From: Ceratodon purpureus
Lineage: Eukaryota; Streptophyta; Bryopsida; Pseudoditrichales; Ditrichaceae
NCBI GenBank assembly: GCA_014871385.1
Contig: CM026423.1
Coordinates: forward strand, 8,320,803-8,384,802
Length of the DNA: 64,000 bases
Direction: 5' to 3'
Below, piece after piece: positions 26,801 to 39,091 of the stretch. Position numbers and translations under genes: made by a program. The notes beneath the pieces were generated by a model. The model had not been told where the DNA came from and made no database searches. It saw only the letters and a program-made list of their open reading frames with translations. Positions within the stretch are counted from its first letter, which is position 1. Each line of letters begins with the position of its first letter.

Positions 26801-28181
26801 ACTGATGGCTACACCATCTGAGCGCTGTCGCCGATGTACACCAAGCTTCTCCTCCCTAGATCTGCCAGTGGATGGGCCGGCCTCCACTGCATCACGTCGA
26901 CGACCGTCAAGGTTTCGTTCAAACATAGAATCGGGATTCCTAGTCCCTATATATTCATCTCCTTGGGATTTATTCCTACCCCTCATAAATGTTCCCTGTG
27001 AACTTAGTCCCAGTCCCGGTGTTTGTCTCTCTTTAACCTTATAAAGTGGACCAGCATTCTGTAAATGCAGTGCAGCAAGAGCTTTTGTTGGTGAAAATGG
27101 TGTCTGATCGTCGTTGTCTTCAGATTTCCACTGACGCTCTTTCTCTCTACTGGTTGATCCCAGAATGGGCAAGTCTGTAGGTGGTCGTCTGTAGCGAGGT
27201 GCCTCAGCGGCCGGATCAACAGGTGGCGACTTCTGACGAGTATTAGCGCTCGCATTGATGGGCATGTTTCTTGTTCGCATATCTGCAATTCCCTCCTTTC
27301 CTCCCGTTGTATCATATTTAGCTGCTGGGTTCCTGATCTGATCAACTGGAGGGGAGGGGAGTTTGTGAAGCACGTAATTTGGCAATTTGTTACTGGCTTG
27401 GACTTCTTCAATATGTGCTGGACTAGAAGCCTTAGTTTGTGGCATAGATGTCGGTCCCTCTCTCCCACGACGGGAATCCTCGTCACCACTACCATGAGCT
27501 GCCAAAGAGTCACGGGGTGAAAGTCTGTGGTGATCGCGCCCAGGTCTGAGACCGTTGTCGTCATTTGTATTCGAGCTATGTGGCACCTGTAGAGGGGGTG
27601 AAGGTCCAGAAGGGAAACTACTGTGATGCGCTTGGGTTGGTAATTTTCTTCCTGTGTCCACTGGAGTGGGTCTGCTGTTTCCACTTCTATTAATCTGGTC
27701 ATCAGGATCACCTAAAGCTGTCTGCCTTGACGTATGGTCAGGTGGCATGGGTTTGGAGGGCAATCTTCTACTATCGATACTATCTGCATGACCAGGTGGA
27801 GTAGCTCTGTTTTGCTGTTGTACCCGGGCTGACGACCTTCTAGATGCATCAGCGCTCGCATGTTTTGCTGCAAAATCGTGAGAAACAGTGATGTACCATA
27901 CCACAACAATCATTACCAGAGTCTACACAGGAAAAAATGACATAGAATGAAAGAGAAAAGTGTTTGTTTTCTCAAATATATAAAGACTAGTTGGAGATTA
28001 CAAAGCGATCAGGTAACACGCTCATACATTGTTTCCAAAAAGTGTAAAACATACCTCTTAGGACAGTGGAACAATTCCCACATTTGTATAGAGGGGTTCC
28101 CGGAGGAGGCTCTTGCAGAAGTGCAAGGCACTTGGGACACCGAACAATCCGAGAAGGTCTATCCATTGTAGCCATCACCAA
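23893..28181 (-). CDS. EDR4-like protein with zinc ribbons (DUF3133 family)
   Basis: Five exons: 28055-28181, 24708-27867, 24430-24490, 24089-24312 and 23893-23953, 1210 aa in phase. The N-terminus has a CPKC...CGNC zinc ribbon (residues about 17-35) ending VLRAKH, as in EDR4 and relatives. A long disordered Ser/Pro-rich middle follows. Then comes a second zinc ribbon, VRCRHCSLQLEVP...KLRCGSCWK, the DUF3133 domain. The C-terminal block HPGTYWYDFRAGFWGVMGGP, then PFIEELNFPL, VNGRELHHKDLELL and LGRLAPT, is conserved in a plant subfamily often labelled 'extra-large G-protein-like'. The last exon was chosen because it reads GMWVPE in phase, like the end of relatives. Arabidopsis EDR4 is a defence and membrane-traffic regulator; function here is only inferred. 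Three ATGs (28181, 28175, 28166) could start translation. Confidence 0.9.
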
Positions 28182-31100
28182 GCTCCAACTCTAAATTTAA
28201 CCCAAAACCAGCGCTTCAGTTTAGCAAAGGAAGCCAAATACAAATCGTTGATCATCCAAATTTCTACTTCTACAAAACAATTATTGACAAGCCGACAGTT
28301 CTCTTCGTCACTAAATTTTCGCATACAATATCAAGGAGGGTTTCAACACAGCCTCAGATACCTGTTTGCCTCTCACCCGTGGATCAATTCCGCAACATTT
28401 CTATCCATAAGGACGTTGAAATCCGGTGTACCTCACCATAAAACGACAGGGACAAATCTCAGGTAACCACATTCTGGAAAACTTGACCACCCGAATGTCG
28501 TTTCGAAGCTTCCTTGACTCATTTCCATCACTTTACCTGCTCCTCTGTTGCACATCACAGGCCAATGCGTACTAAGAGATTTTCCACTTACTCTGTTAAT
28601 ACGAGAACTACGCTGACACCGATGCAGTAAAGACAACCTGGAAACCTATCTGGCAGTGTCAATCTAACTGTTGATTTCATTTGAATTTCACTTTATAGTT
28701 GCCACTCTGCAGTACATACGACAAAAAGATGCGCAAAACGTCGTACTAAATGTACACTGGCTACAAGATGGTCTTACAAACCTTCTTGTCGAGAACAATA
28801 CCAAGAAGCAGAAACGCCTGATGAAAGGAACAATCAAAATGTGGCGAACTTACGTCTCAATATTCTGTACACTCAGTTGGTAGTCTTCTAAGCTCGCTAT
28901 CTAGTTCTTGCAAAGTTCTCACGAAATGACCCTTCCGCTGCAATCCTGCGGCAGTCTGCACTCCGTGAAAATCTTCACTACCGTTCCTTCTAAATCAACG
29001 GCTGCTGAAGATTAACTTTCAAGACGTCTCCATTCTCAAACACTCTGCAACCTGCTTCGCCTTTCTCTTATCGCCCTCCCTCCGGCAGGGCAGCTTTTCG
29101 AACCTGCAAAATATACTTCGAGGGTTCATTTTCTAATTTTTGGAACGAACCAGAAGAGCATTACCAGCAATGTCTAACAGGGATCAATAATCAAAACCTT
29201 ACAAAAAAATCCAACTGCTCTGAAACAGTACACTTGAGTATCCACCTATTGGCTAAAACCTAAACTGAGGTAATTGAAACGAACATACTCAGAACGATCT
29301 CATACACAAGTATTCTCCTTCTCCAGTCAATAGACTATAGCTTCAGTTTCAAATGTAACAGATACTCAAGCAAGGTTTATGAGAGATTTAAACACTAGCG
29401 AGCACTTCAGTACGGCCAAGCTAGTGATATGTTTCCTCACCACAGGCTCTACATTATCGAAAACTAGTCAACAGAACCGTCCCAAAAATCCACTTCACTT
29501 TAACTACTCGCGGCCACTGCTACGATAGCGAATGATGCATGATTCTGCCCAACACTGGTAGTCCAGTGCATTTAGTTCCACTCCATCACTCTCAACATGA
29601 GACAAAAAACCACGAGCAGCAGCTTCTGTTCATAAACCAGGTCAACGACCGGACTGTATCCTGTGAATAATTAATACCATACCTCGTAAGAGGAGACAAT
29701 GTTCAAACAGATAGTACGGTAAGTAACAAAAATGTCAATTCAGTCGAAACTGTCTTCGTCCTAGAAAGCTCGTTCACCGAGATATGACACTAAATGCCAT
29801 AGATCAGTTCATCGAAATGCTCACACGCATAATCCTCGCATGCTCTGATTCCAAAAATTGAATACGAAACCAGCAAACCGAGCTAATCGCAACACAGTCT
29901 CCACACTGAAGCTCAAAATCCCTCACACAACAAACCTAGACCATCTCCCGCTCCTCATTTCTAGCCTCCTCACGCAACTGCACTAAACCTAGCACTCACC
30001 TTCACATCCACCACACCACTTCCAATCACGCCACTCCCTAATTCACTCCACACTCCTGATCCACTTCCAACACTCAACCTCCACTCCACTCAAACCACAC
30101 TCCAATCCCTCCACGACCGAAACAAAATAAACCACAGTGTCGGTAACGCACTCCGAAACTCACAACGACCGCGTCAATGCCTCTCCCTCCCTCCCTCACA
30201 AACAACCAAAATGCCTCACCGAAAATCACATCACCTCACCGAACATCCAACACTACCAAACACAATCCTCAAAACCTCGAGCCATTCCAACTCCGCGCAA
30301 ATCCTCCACCTACTTCAACTGAACTCACCTCCAGCCATTCCAACTCCCTGAAACTCGCAACGCACACCAGATCACCACCGCTAGAAAACAGCAGCCTGAA
30401 GGTCGTATCCCTAACGCAAGCGAGGACAGAGAGCAGGATGAGCTTGGAAGCGAAATGAGTAGGGTAAGGTAACGGAAGGGATGAGATCACGTGACGGTCG
30501 TAGTACTGCTAGGTTACGATGCGATCGTGGAAGCGGAAGCGGAGCGGCAAGGATCCGGATCCGGGGAGCGAGGACTGACCTGGATGCGGAGTGCTCGGGA
30601 ATTCCTCCGCGGAGGGGAGCGATGGCGAGAGGGAGTGGAGATGGCGTCGAGATGGGGAGATGGAGGGAGGGACGGAGGGGAGGCCAGTTCCGACACGGAA
30701 CACGGAGCGTGGAGGCGTTGGAACTGGCCTGGCGAGGGTGGCTGGACTGCAGTTCCGTTCCTGTGGGCTGCGTTACAGGCGACAAGGGCGCGCCGGGCGT
30801 GGCCACGGAGAGGGGAGGGGAAGGTTGTTGGTGTGTGCCAGCCCGGCAGGCATGAATGTGGGGCTCCTCACTTTACCCGGATGATGGATGGGCCCTTTGC
30901 TTTTCAGTTTTCTCATTCTTCTCTCTTTTGTTGGAGTAAGTTGCTAGGAGTGGGGTTGTTTGGTTGAGTTGTGGTTTTATTCCATTTTTGAAATGGAGCA
31001 TACACATGAGTTATTTTGGGTTTTTGCCACTGAATATGGTAGTGGTTTGCATGTTGGAGATGTAAATTGATATGAATTTTTACCGTTAATGGATATTTTT

Positions 31101-31251
31101 CAAATAATATTGTTTCTAATGCTTATACTTTTGGAAGTAAAATTTTGGGATATTTTCGTGAAATGGTTGAATGTGAAATGAAGCATAGAAACTCCTTATA
31201 TCATCCTTTATTGTAGTTTTTTTTTTTGTTCAAAATGGTATTCTTCAAAAA

Positions 31252-31252
31252 A

Positions 31253-31287
<35 letters not shown>
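31252..31287. repeat. (TA)n microsatellite
   Basis: An almost perfect TA dinucleotide run in AT-rich spacer. Confidence 0.9.
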
Positions 31288-31291
<4 letters not shown>

Positions 31292-32176
31292 TATTTGACA
31301 TTTGAATGTTATTTTTGGTGGTTGTACATCAATTTTTTTGACATTGGCAATACATTAGATCATTATATGATATACTGATATTTATATAATGTACCATAAA
31401 GAACAAATCGATCGGGTTTAAATTTAAATTATACTTATATTTGATAGTGATTAATCAAAATTGATATTCTAAAGCTATTTATAATCTATATGCTAAAAAT
31501 CATGTCTGTTATTCCCTTTGCAAACACCAATTCACGTATAAAATCTTGAATTAAAAACTAATTTAAGATTTTTTCCAAAATATGTAACCTCGTTTTCCAA
31601 TTTATTCAATCGTCAAAAATTGATGGAGATTGTAAAAGAATATATATATTAAATATGGAATAGCCTATTCTACAAATACCTGTAATCCATCATCATCATT
31701 ATAATCGATAAAATGAAGGGGTGATATTATGTGGAATGTGATGATACTAAAAACCAATTTGAACATGAACCCACAACATTTTCCTACACCACGATGACTG
31801 ATCGGTAAAACCACTAAATTATTTCACTGAGATTCAGTAGTAACTTAATCCATGATTCATGAAAGTTGTTCCAGCGATGCATGAAATGGGAAGGTGCCAG
31901 CTGTACAATCAGTCGAGAATTACGTCGAAATTGCCATGCAAGTATTGCGAAATTGGTCGCGTATTTACGCCGTATAACCAACGAAATGGAAATACACTGT
32001 CATGGGCAAAACTTGGAGAATTTGAACTTTTTCAATTGAACTAAACCGTCACTCGGTCGGGATTTGAAATTCATTCATCCCGTGCGACTACAAAAAAGGC
32101 ACCCTGTGGCCGCTCTTACCCCATGACCGCATATCTCCACTCCCAAGTCCCCCTCCAACACGCCGAGATGAGACAT

Positions 32177-32380
32177 GAGAAAGGAGAGGAGAGTGGAAAA
32201 GTAAAAGGAGAGGAAGAAAAGATAAAACCTAGGTGGGGCCGACATCTAGCTGGGAAAGGAGAGGAGAGAGAAAAAGTAAAAGTAGAGGAGGAAAAAAGAA
32301 AAGATAGATGGGGCCCACAAAGAGCTGGGAAAGGAGAGGAGAGTGGAAAAGTAAAAGGCGAAGGAGGAGATGTGGGCCCC
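32177..32380 (+). repeat. 75-bp purine-rich tandem repeat, about 2.7 copies
   Basis: The core GGGAAAGGAGAGGAGAG starts near 32177 (with GAG in place of GGG), at 32252 and at 32327, a 75-bp period. Each copy continues with AAAAGTAAAAG and a GGGGCC-type segment. It produces spurious open frames on both strands. Confidence 0.8.
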
Positions 32381-33596
32381 ACGCAGCTCTCCGGCGCCAT
32401 CCGTGTGTCCGCATGCCGAGACGCCAGCCTCCGAGGCCAATTGCATGATCCCAAAGCTTGCTTCCTCCCCTCCTCGCGCTTCCCATCGCATGGCCCCACT
32501 GCCTCCGCCTCGCCCCGTGCTTGCTCTGGGCTTTTACAGCACACCATTTGGTGCCCAATCGCCTCCAAACCACTCTGCCACCCTCCACTGATCCATTTCA
32601 CTCTCATGGTCTAACCCTTCGCTCATTCACACCCGGTTGATTCCGCACAATCAATTGAGCTTCTCCGTTGCCTCTGTGAGTTCCTGCCTTTTTAATTCCT
32701 CTGTGAAGTTTCTGATTTGATACTCAATTAGGGTTTTAGTTAGTTCGGTTGAGCGATTTTGTGTTGTGGTTGGGTTGGGCCATGGGGGTAGTCGTTGTTT
32801 GTGAAATGGTTGTTGATGGATTGGAGTGGTTTTCGTAGCTTTGTAGGTCGGTCTGGTTGTTGAGGAGGTTTTGGGTTTTTACGGTGCGTGGTTTGGTTCA
32901 GAATTGCGATCGAAGGAGGCCTGTGATTGAGTGAGGGTGGAGAAGTTTGTTGTTGAAGAAACGGGTCTTTTGAAGAATTGGGGCTCTTGCTCGTGGCCTG
33001 TATGTTTCTCTTTCTTCCCTTTGCTTTTTACATTGCGTGTTTTCGTTCAGAATTGCGATTGAACGAGACTATCGATTGAGGAGAATTGCTTTTGTCTCGT
33101 AGTTGGGGAGGTTCGTTGTTGTTGTAAATGGGTCGTATTAAGAATTGGGGCCCATTTTGTAGCTACGTGGTTGGTCATGTGTTCTTTTGCCGCCTGAGGT
33201 TAGATGGAGTTCTTGAGATTTTATGCTCCGTTTGTTTGTGGATATCTTTGCATTTTGGTAATTAGGGCAGGAGGATTTTAGTGGGAGTTTGTTGTGATAT
33301 GCAATCAAGAGGAGGGAATTTGACGATTTATGTGTGTGCCTCTTCGTTGCTGTGTTTTGGATTGAACAGTCATGGTCGTGGTGAACAGCCATCATGGTGG
33401 AAGCGGAGAATTCTTATGTGGTGGATTCAAGGGGAAGGTCGTGAAGGGGAGATGTTGAGTTAGGGCTGCAGGTTTAGATTAGAGAGCACGGTGTGGAGGA
33501 TGGCCTCCGTGCAGTGTGGTTGAAGGGGGGAGGTTTCGACTTTGTAGAATTGTAGTTTCGCAATCAGGAGAGAGTGTATACGGCAAATTCTTCGCC

Positions 33597-36500
33597 ATGG
33601 CGGGGATTGGGCTTGGGGGGAGCTCGGGAGGCGTGTGCCTGCACCGAGCATTGCAATTCCTACCCACTATTCCGATGGCGCCATTCTTCGCCAAACCTTC
33701 CCTTGGCAAGCGTTCCCCTGTTCCTGGCATGAGAGTGACCATGATGTTGCCCAAATTTTCACCAGCGAAAATCTTGGAGAATATCATTTTCTCCCTCCGG
33801 TTTAAGACTCCGGAGGACAAGACTGAAACCCCGGTACAACCTTCTGTCGCAAATGGCAATGGCGTCGACACTGAAGTGACAGGTAATGCACTGTTTCTTC
33901 GATTTTGAGAACCTGTTGTGGCCTTTTGAGTAGACGGAAGTTGATTTAGAGACAGTATGTTCTCTTTTGGAACTGGAGACTGGAGATCGATGTGATTGTT
34001 TGTGAGGAGTGCGAGGCTGAATTGGCTCTTACTTAAGACGTGATTGATGAGTGCAAGCTAGGGTTCCACAAGACTTGGTTATTATGCATGGTAGAACTGC
34101 TTATTGCACGATGAGGGTTTCTAATGCTAGTCCTCCTCACATTTGCCAGGTAATGTTGAGACTCAGTTGAAGGAACAAGAGCAGCTCATTGAGACGATCA
34201 AGGAAGAGAGTCGGAAAGCGGGGATAGAAGAATCGACAGAGCCTCTCGCAGAAGGTGAAGAAACAGCAGATATCACGAGGGATACCCTGAACCCCTCTAT
34301 CTTGTGGGAGCGGCGAGAGAAGGACGTGCTTGCGGAACAAGATTTGAAGTTCACGAGTCCAGGGTTTAGTTTTTCAGCGGCGGGCTTGCTGTTTCCTTAT
34401 CACTTGGGAGTGTGCCAGTGCTTAATCCAAGAGGGCTACATCACTGTAAGTGAAAATGGTTTCCTCTCTCTACAATCGTGGCAGTTCCAATTCTGATAAA
34501 CACTTGAAGAATATGTTAAGCTGCCGATTATTATGAAATCATAGGGATTCTTGTGAAGCGCTCCTCGCATTGTTTAGGGTTCAGATATGAGTATATTTCT
34601 TTGTTGTTTCTGTATGTGTATGGGCTCGCGTAATTGTAAGCGATGGCACATTGAGGCCTCATTAGGGTGGATAGGTGAAATTTGAACGTGTCTTTCTGGT
34701 GGAGTTGCAATGAGGGAGAGCATGTGGATCGAGTGAATGTTCAGGCAGGAAAGTGGTGGGATTATACAGGAGAATACACCACTGGCTGGATCATCTGCTG
34801 GGGCACTTGTGTGCGCAGTTGTTGGAGGTGGCCTCAGTATGTACGATGCTCTTCAGGCCACGAAAGAGCTTGCGCTCGATTGCCGAACTTACGGCACCGC
34901 CTTTCGTCTCGGGGTGAGCTCCCTCCTCATGCCATTCGCGTTGTTTTGATAACAATGTTCATCAAATCGGAGCAACACATTGCTTTTTGTGAATCGCAAG
35001 TTATGTGGATCCCTGACCTCTCATATATATTTTGCAGGCTGTGCTTAGAAATTTTCTTGAGAAGTTTCTACCGGAAGATGTGCATCTCAAAGTGAACGGA
35101 AAAATTAGAGGTTCGTTTGAACCTTTCGAGACTAAATTCCTACTCGCTTTTCTTTTGGGGACCTTCGATTGTGTCCTCTTATGGTTCCTTTTTAATTTAG
35201 TGTAAATGGATTTCTCTGCCGCGAAATTGTAGAGGATTCTTTGCGGTTGTCCTGAAATTACGTACTAAACATGGCTTAAATTGATGATGCAGTTGCGGTA
35301 ACGCAAGTGTTTCGGTCGCCTAGAGGTTTGTTGGTAGATTATTTTGAGTCGAGAGAGGACTTGATCAACGCACTTCTTACATCATGTTTCATACCAGGGT
35401 ATGCTCTCCACTATCAGATTGTCCTTGCCTTCTTAAATTGCACCCTAATTTAGAAGAAGCTTGCCTCTTTTCTGCGTCTTAACTGGAAACCATGTGCTGT
35501 TGCTGTGGGCCGCATTCGACCTCTGCTTCCCTGGTGGGGAAATGAAAACTCATCTACGTCTTTCCTCAGCATCTCTTGTTTCTGTTTGGAACTTGATGAC
35601 GGGGTTGTGTCTCATTGTTTAGTGGGAGTACTGACTCGAAGGCTGAAGATGGGATTGTAATATATGGCATCTGCACTATGCTGTAGCTTTTGTTCCATTT
35701 TTGACTGTATAGTTCCCTCCTTTTGTTTGAACTCGTGTGTTTTTCCTGTTCTTCCTCTGTCGTCTGGAACAACAACAAGAGGAAGAAGATACAGGAGTTG
35801 GTTTTTGAGAATGGGTACACGATTGAATGAGTGGGGTTTTTACAGTTGAAGTTCTTTCAGTTGACACTTATAGTTAAAGTTGAGAGAGAAAGCACTTGAG
35901 TAAAAGCGCACAATAACGAGAACAAGAAGTCTAATTCTGCTGTCGAGTTGCAGCTTTATTAATTGCAGCGTTCAGTTCATTTTTAAATTACTCGAACTCA
36001 TTGTTGACAGGTATTTGGCACCGAGGCCTGTGACGATTTTCCGCAATCGAATCTGCGTTGATGGAGGTATCACCTTGTTTATGCCACCGACAGCTGCCGA
36101 CAAAACAGTAAGTATCAGTGTCCACTTGTGGCGAATAGTGATGTACGGTGATTGCTTTTTTCACAAGGCTGGTTCAATAATGTGATAACGGGACTTATTC
36201 TCTTTTGAACAAATTTTGCCTTGCAGTAAGCAGAAGTCTTTCATCTACCTATGAAGTTCTATGTGATTTTTTTGTGGTATTCAACACATATAATGGCGTT
36301 GACTTCAAATATGTCGTGACTACAGTCACTTACGACTGCTTTACGGGATCAATGTAATAAGAGGTGATGAGTTATGAAGAGAATTTCTTATTTATTGGTC
36401 TGAGCATTGATTGCTAAAATCCTTACTTATGAATCATGCAGGTACGTGTATGCGCGTTTCCACTCTATGCTCCAGAAGGCATCAGCCCCGATCTAAATCC

Positions 36501-37038
36501 TGCCGAAACTCGAGCTGGCATGAGACAGGTGCTAACCTTCTCAACGTTACACTGACTCTTGAGTATAGTTTCTATTTTTCCAATCTTTTAGTATGTCCAC
36601 AACATTTAAAGCAGGAAGAGGAGAGACTACACCTTTGCACTGGAGCAGTGAACCATAAGAATGTCGTCACAAGAATAGAGAAATGTGGCTTCTTGCATAT
36701 TGTCTTTGGGTACGATTGAAGCTGGATATATCCAAAAGTATCGTAAGGTTTCTCTGTAAGTCAGAATGTTTTGCACGTTCAATCGAATATGGGTGACACT
36801 GAGCTTGGTGGTGTTTGTTTTGTCTCAGCTCTTCAATTGGGCTTTGGAGCCAGCCGAAGATGTCATTCTTGATCAGCTTTTCGAGTTAGGCTTCCAGGAT
36901 GCAATGGCTTGGGTTAAGAAGCAGGATGAACCTAAGCAGAACTTGAATGGTGGTACAAATGGCGGTACAAATGGTGCTCCAAGTGGTGTTGCAAATGGTG
37001 GTACAAACGGTGCATCTTCAGCTTCAGAATTGAAATAG
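33597..37038 (+). CDS. Patatin-like phospholipase / acyl hydrolase
   Basis: Eight exons: 33597-33882, 34150-34445, 34770-34913, 35038-35110, 35293-35398, 36011-36107, 36442-36528 and 36829-37038, 432 aa in phase. The N-terminal ~95 residues (PFFAKPSLGKRSP...) look like an organelle presequence. The lipase core starts at GFSFSAAGLLFPYHLGV, has the nucleophile elbow GSSAG (GxSxG) in exon 3 and the second dyad residue in DGG in exon 6 (CVDGGITLFMPP), as in PNPLA/patatin enzymes. The C-terminal NWALEPAEDVILDQLFELG is shared with a small plant patatin subfamily. A Gly/Thr/Asn repeat forms the tail. Patatins hydrolyse acyl groups from galactolipids and phospholipids; the exact substrate is unknown. 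Exon 3 has a second in-frame acceptor (start 34749) that would add 7 residues; 34770 matches relatives better. Confidence 0.92.
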
Positions 37039-39091
37039 TTTCATCTCTTATTGCAACTGGTATTGAGTATGGTCTGTGACTTGAATTAAGATTCATCAGC
37101 TCATTTTTGCTGCAATGCTCTAATGCGTTCAGTTCAGTGCTCTTCTATACATTGTTTGATCACGAAGCTAGGGCTTTTTACAATATCCCCTCTAGAAGCT
37201 TTCACAACTAGATTTCCATATTGAGATCAGTGAAACATTTTGTAGAGATAGTTTTGTACTTGTAAAGTGAAGATTGAAAGTGAAGATTGTACTTTCATCA
37301 GATTTTGATTTAATATAGGATATTTGATAGGTTATTGAAAAGACTGCCTTGGAATGTCATTGATGACAAAAATGTCTTTCTACAGGGTAGTATCTTAGTG
37401 CATTGAAAGCTCATTCTAATATGGAGTTTTCAAATTCCTCTATTCTCGTCCATGTTGATTTATATATTGTGCAATATTGCAGTTTTGAACAATACTTCAA
37501 TGAATTTCTATTTTTTTGCCAAATAATGAGGTATGTTATTTTAAAATTATACACCCTTTAATTAATTATATATTAAATTGTAATTGCTCAAGCAAAGGTC
37601 TATCAATGATGCTATTCATAAAGTATATACAAAGATTTTAGAGGATCATTTCATGAGGACATTAGTTGACAAACATACAGGAACCTTCAATAAAGAAAAA
37701 AACCTTTGAATTCTTTTGAAAGGTCAATATAAATAATGTATTTGTGTCCATGGTCCTATACGTATATCTATATTGTTGGTTGCACTATCGTCCCTCCAAA
37801 GACTCAATTAAACACAAACCAATCTCCATTACTCATAAACCAATCTCCTTAGTGATTTAATATAACAATTCAATAATTCCCACTCAAATTCAACTCAAAA
37901 TTCCATGACCTCTACCTGTTGAGGTTCCCCAAAGGCGCATTCTCCCCAAAAATTGGAATATGTCAAATGAAGAGAATGTCGTGAAGAATGTAATGGTTTA
38001 ACAACCCAAACAGCTTGTATTGGGGTGCCCACCAATAATTCCCAGCTGCCACCATGGCACACTCCACCAACCCACCCAACACCCACTCTTGGATCTAACT
38101 CACAACAAAATCTACGGCCAAACTACATCATCTACCATCATAATCTATTAGATCCGAACTTCTCACATCCCCAAATCTACGCAATTTGAAGATAAAGCCG
38201 AGGAGTGGGTCTTCCGCATATGCTTCCCGTACCTTCCCAAGCACTCGCCCACTCCGCCCGAGTCTTCCTCCCCACCCCTCCCCTAACCCTCGGATCAACA
38301 CCCACATCCACGGCTGAGACCTTATCAACACTACACCGAAACCGTCACTATACCAAAACCCACATCATCTACATATACCCCACATAATACCATCAGAATC
38401 ATCAAGAAAACCTAGATACAGTCGCCATAGCACCGTCCCACGCGCGTGAATAGCGTGAACCCAAACCCGTCACGCATCATCTGCCGCCGTCATTAATATC
38501 GCACCAATTGACTACCACATCGAATGATTAGAGTAGCAGGCATGGATGAACAGAGGGTAGGAAGTCATCTAATTAGTGCTGAATCACTGAACGAAGTTTC
38601 TCTTTACGGATGACATCCGTTTAATTAAATCATAATCCGCATACTAATCCATCCGCCACAGTTTAGTTGCTAATTTAGTGAACTTATCCTTCGATTAGCG
38701 AAAATAGTGCGCTAAGTGCCGCGGAATATCAGCACTTGGATCGAACTCGATCGACGGCTGTGATGGCAGAAGCACTCCCCATGAACCGTCACTGCTCTCA
38801 AAACCAACATCATCTACTGAAGTCATAGATCTGGGGAATTAAAATCTATGAAAGAAGAAGATAGAGTCTGGTAATAGGAATTTGTCGTCTCTTTCGGAGG
38901 GGGAGTGTTTTGCTGAAGATTGTTATCGTTTCGTCGTCGCCATCGCCATCGCCATTTCCGACGCACGCAAGCACGCACGCACGCGCACCGACGCTGGAGC
39001 GAGTCGGACTACATTCCGTCGCTTACATTCCATCCTCGGGGGTCGCCACGCCTCTTTATGAAACCTTTGTCACGCTCGCCGCTCCCGCACC
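37039..39091. other. Intergenic region between the lipase and MAF1
   Basis: The first few hundred bases are probably the lipase 3' UTR. The middle is AT-rich or C/A-rich with no gene. The last 200 bases are the MAF1 leader, with short CGCCAT and ACGC repeats near 38935-38995. Confidence 0.5.

Larger units (their letters stand above)
28182..33596. other. Divergent intergenic region between EDR4-like and patatin-like genes
   Basis: No supported gene. From 28.2 to about 30.9 kb it is probably 5' UTR and promoter of the EDR4-like gene; it becomes GC-rich at 30.4-30.85 kb, where overlapping open frames on both strands reflect composition only. From 30.9 to 32.1 kb it is AT-rich. From 32.1 to 33.6 kb lie purine repeats and the likely leader of the patatin-like gene. 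Confidence 0.5.

Noticed and set aside
27004-27711. 235-aa open frame on the minus strand
   Set aside because: It is an alternative frame inside the EDR4-like coding exon.
30411-30967. Overlapping open frames of up to 158 aa on both strands
   Set aside because: They arise from GC-rich composition near the EDR4-like promoter, overlap in several frames and show no domain.
32116-32614. 163-aa open frames on both strands
   Set aside because: They are produced by the 75-bp tandem repeat.
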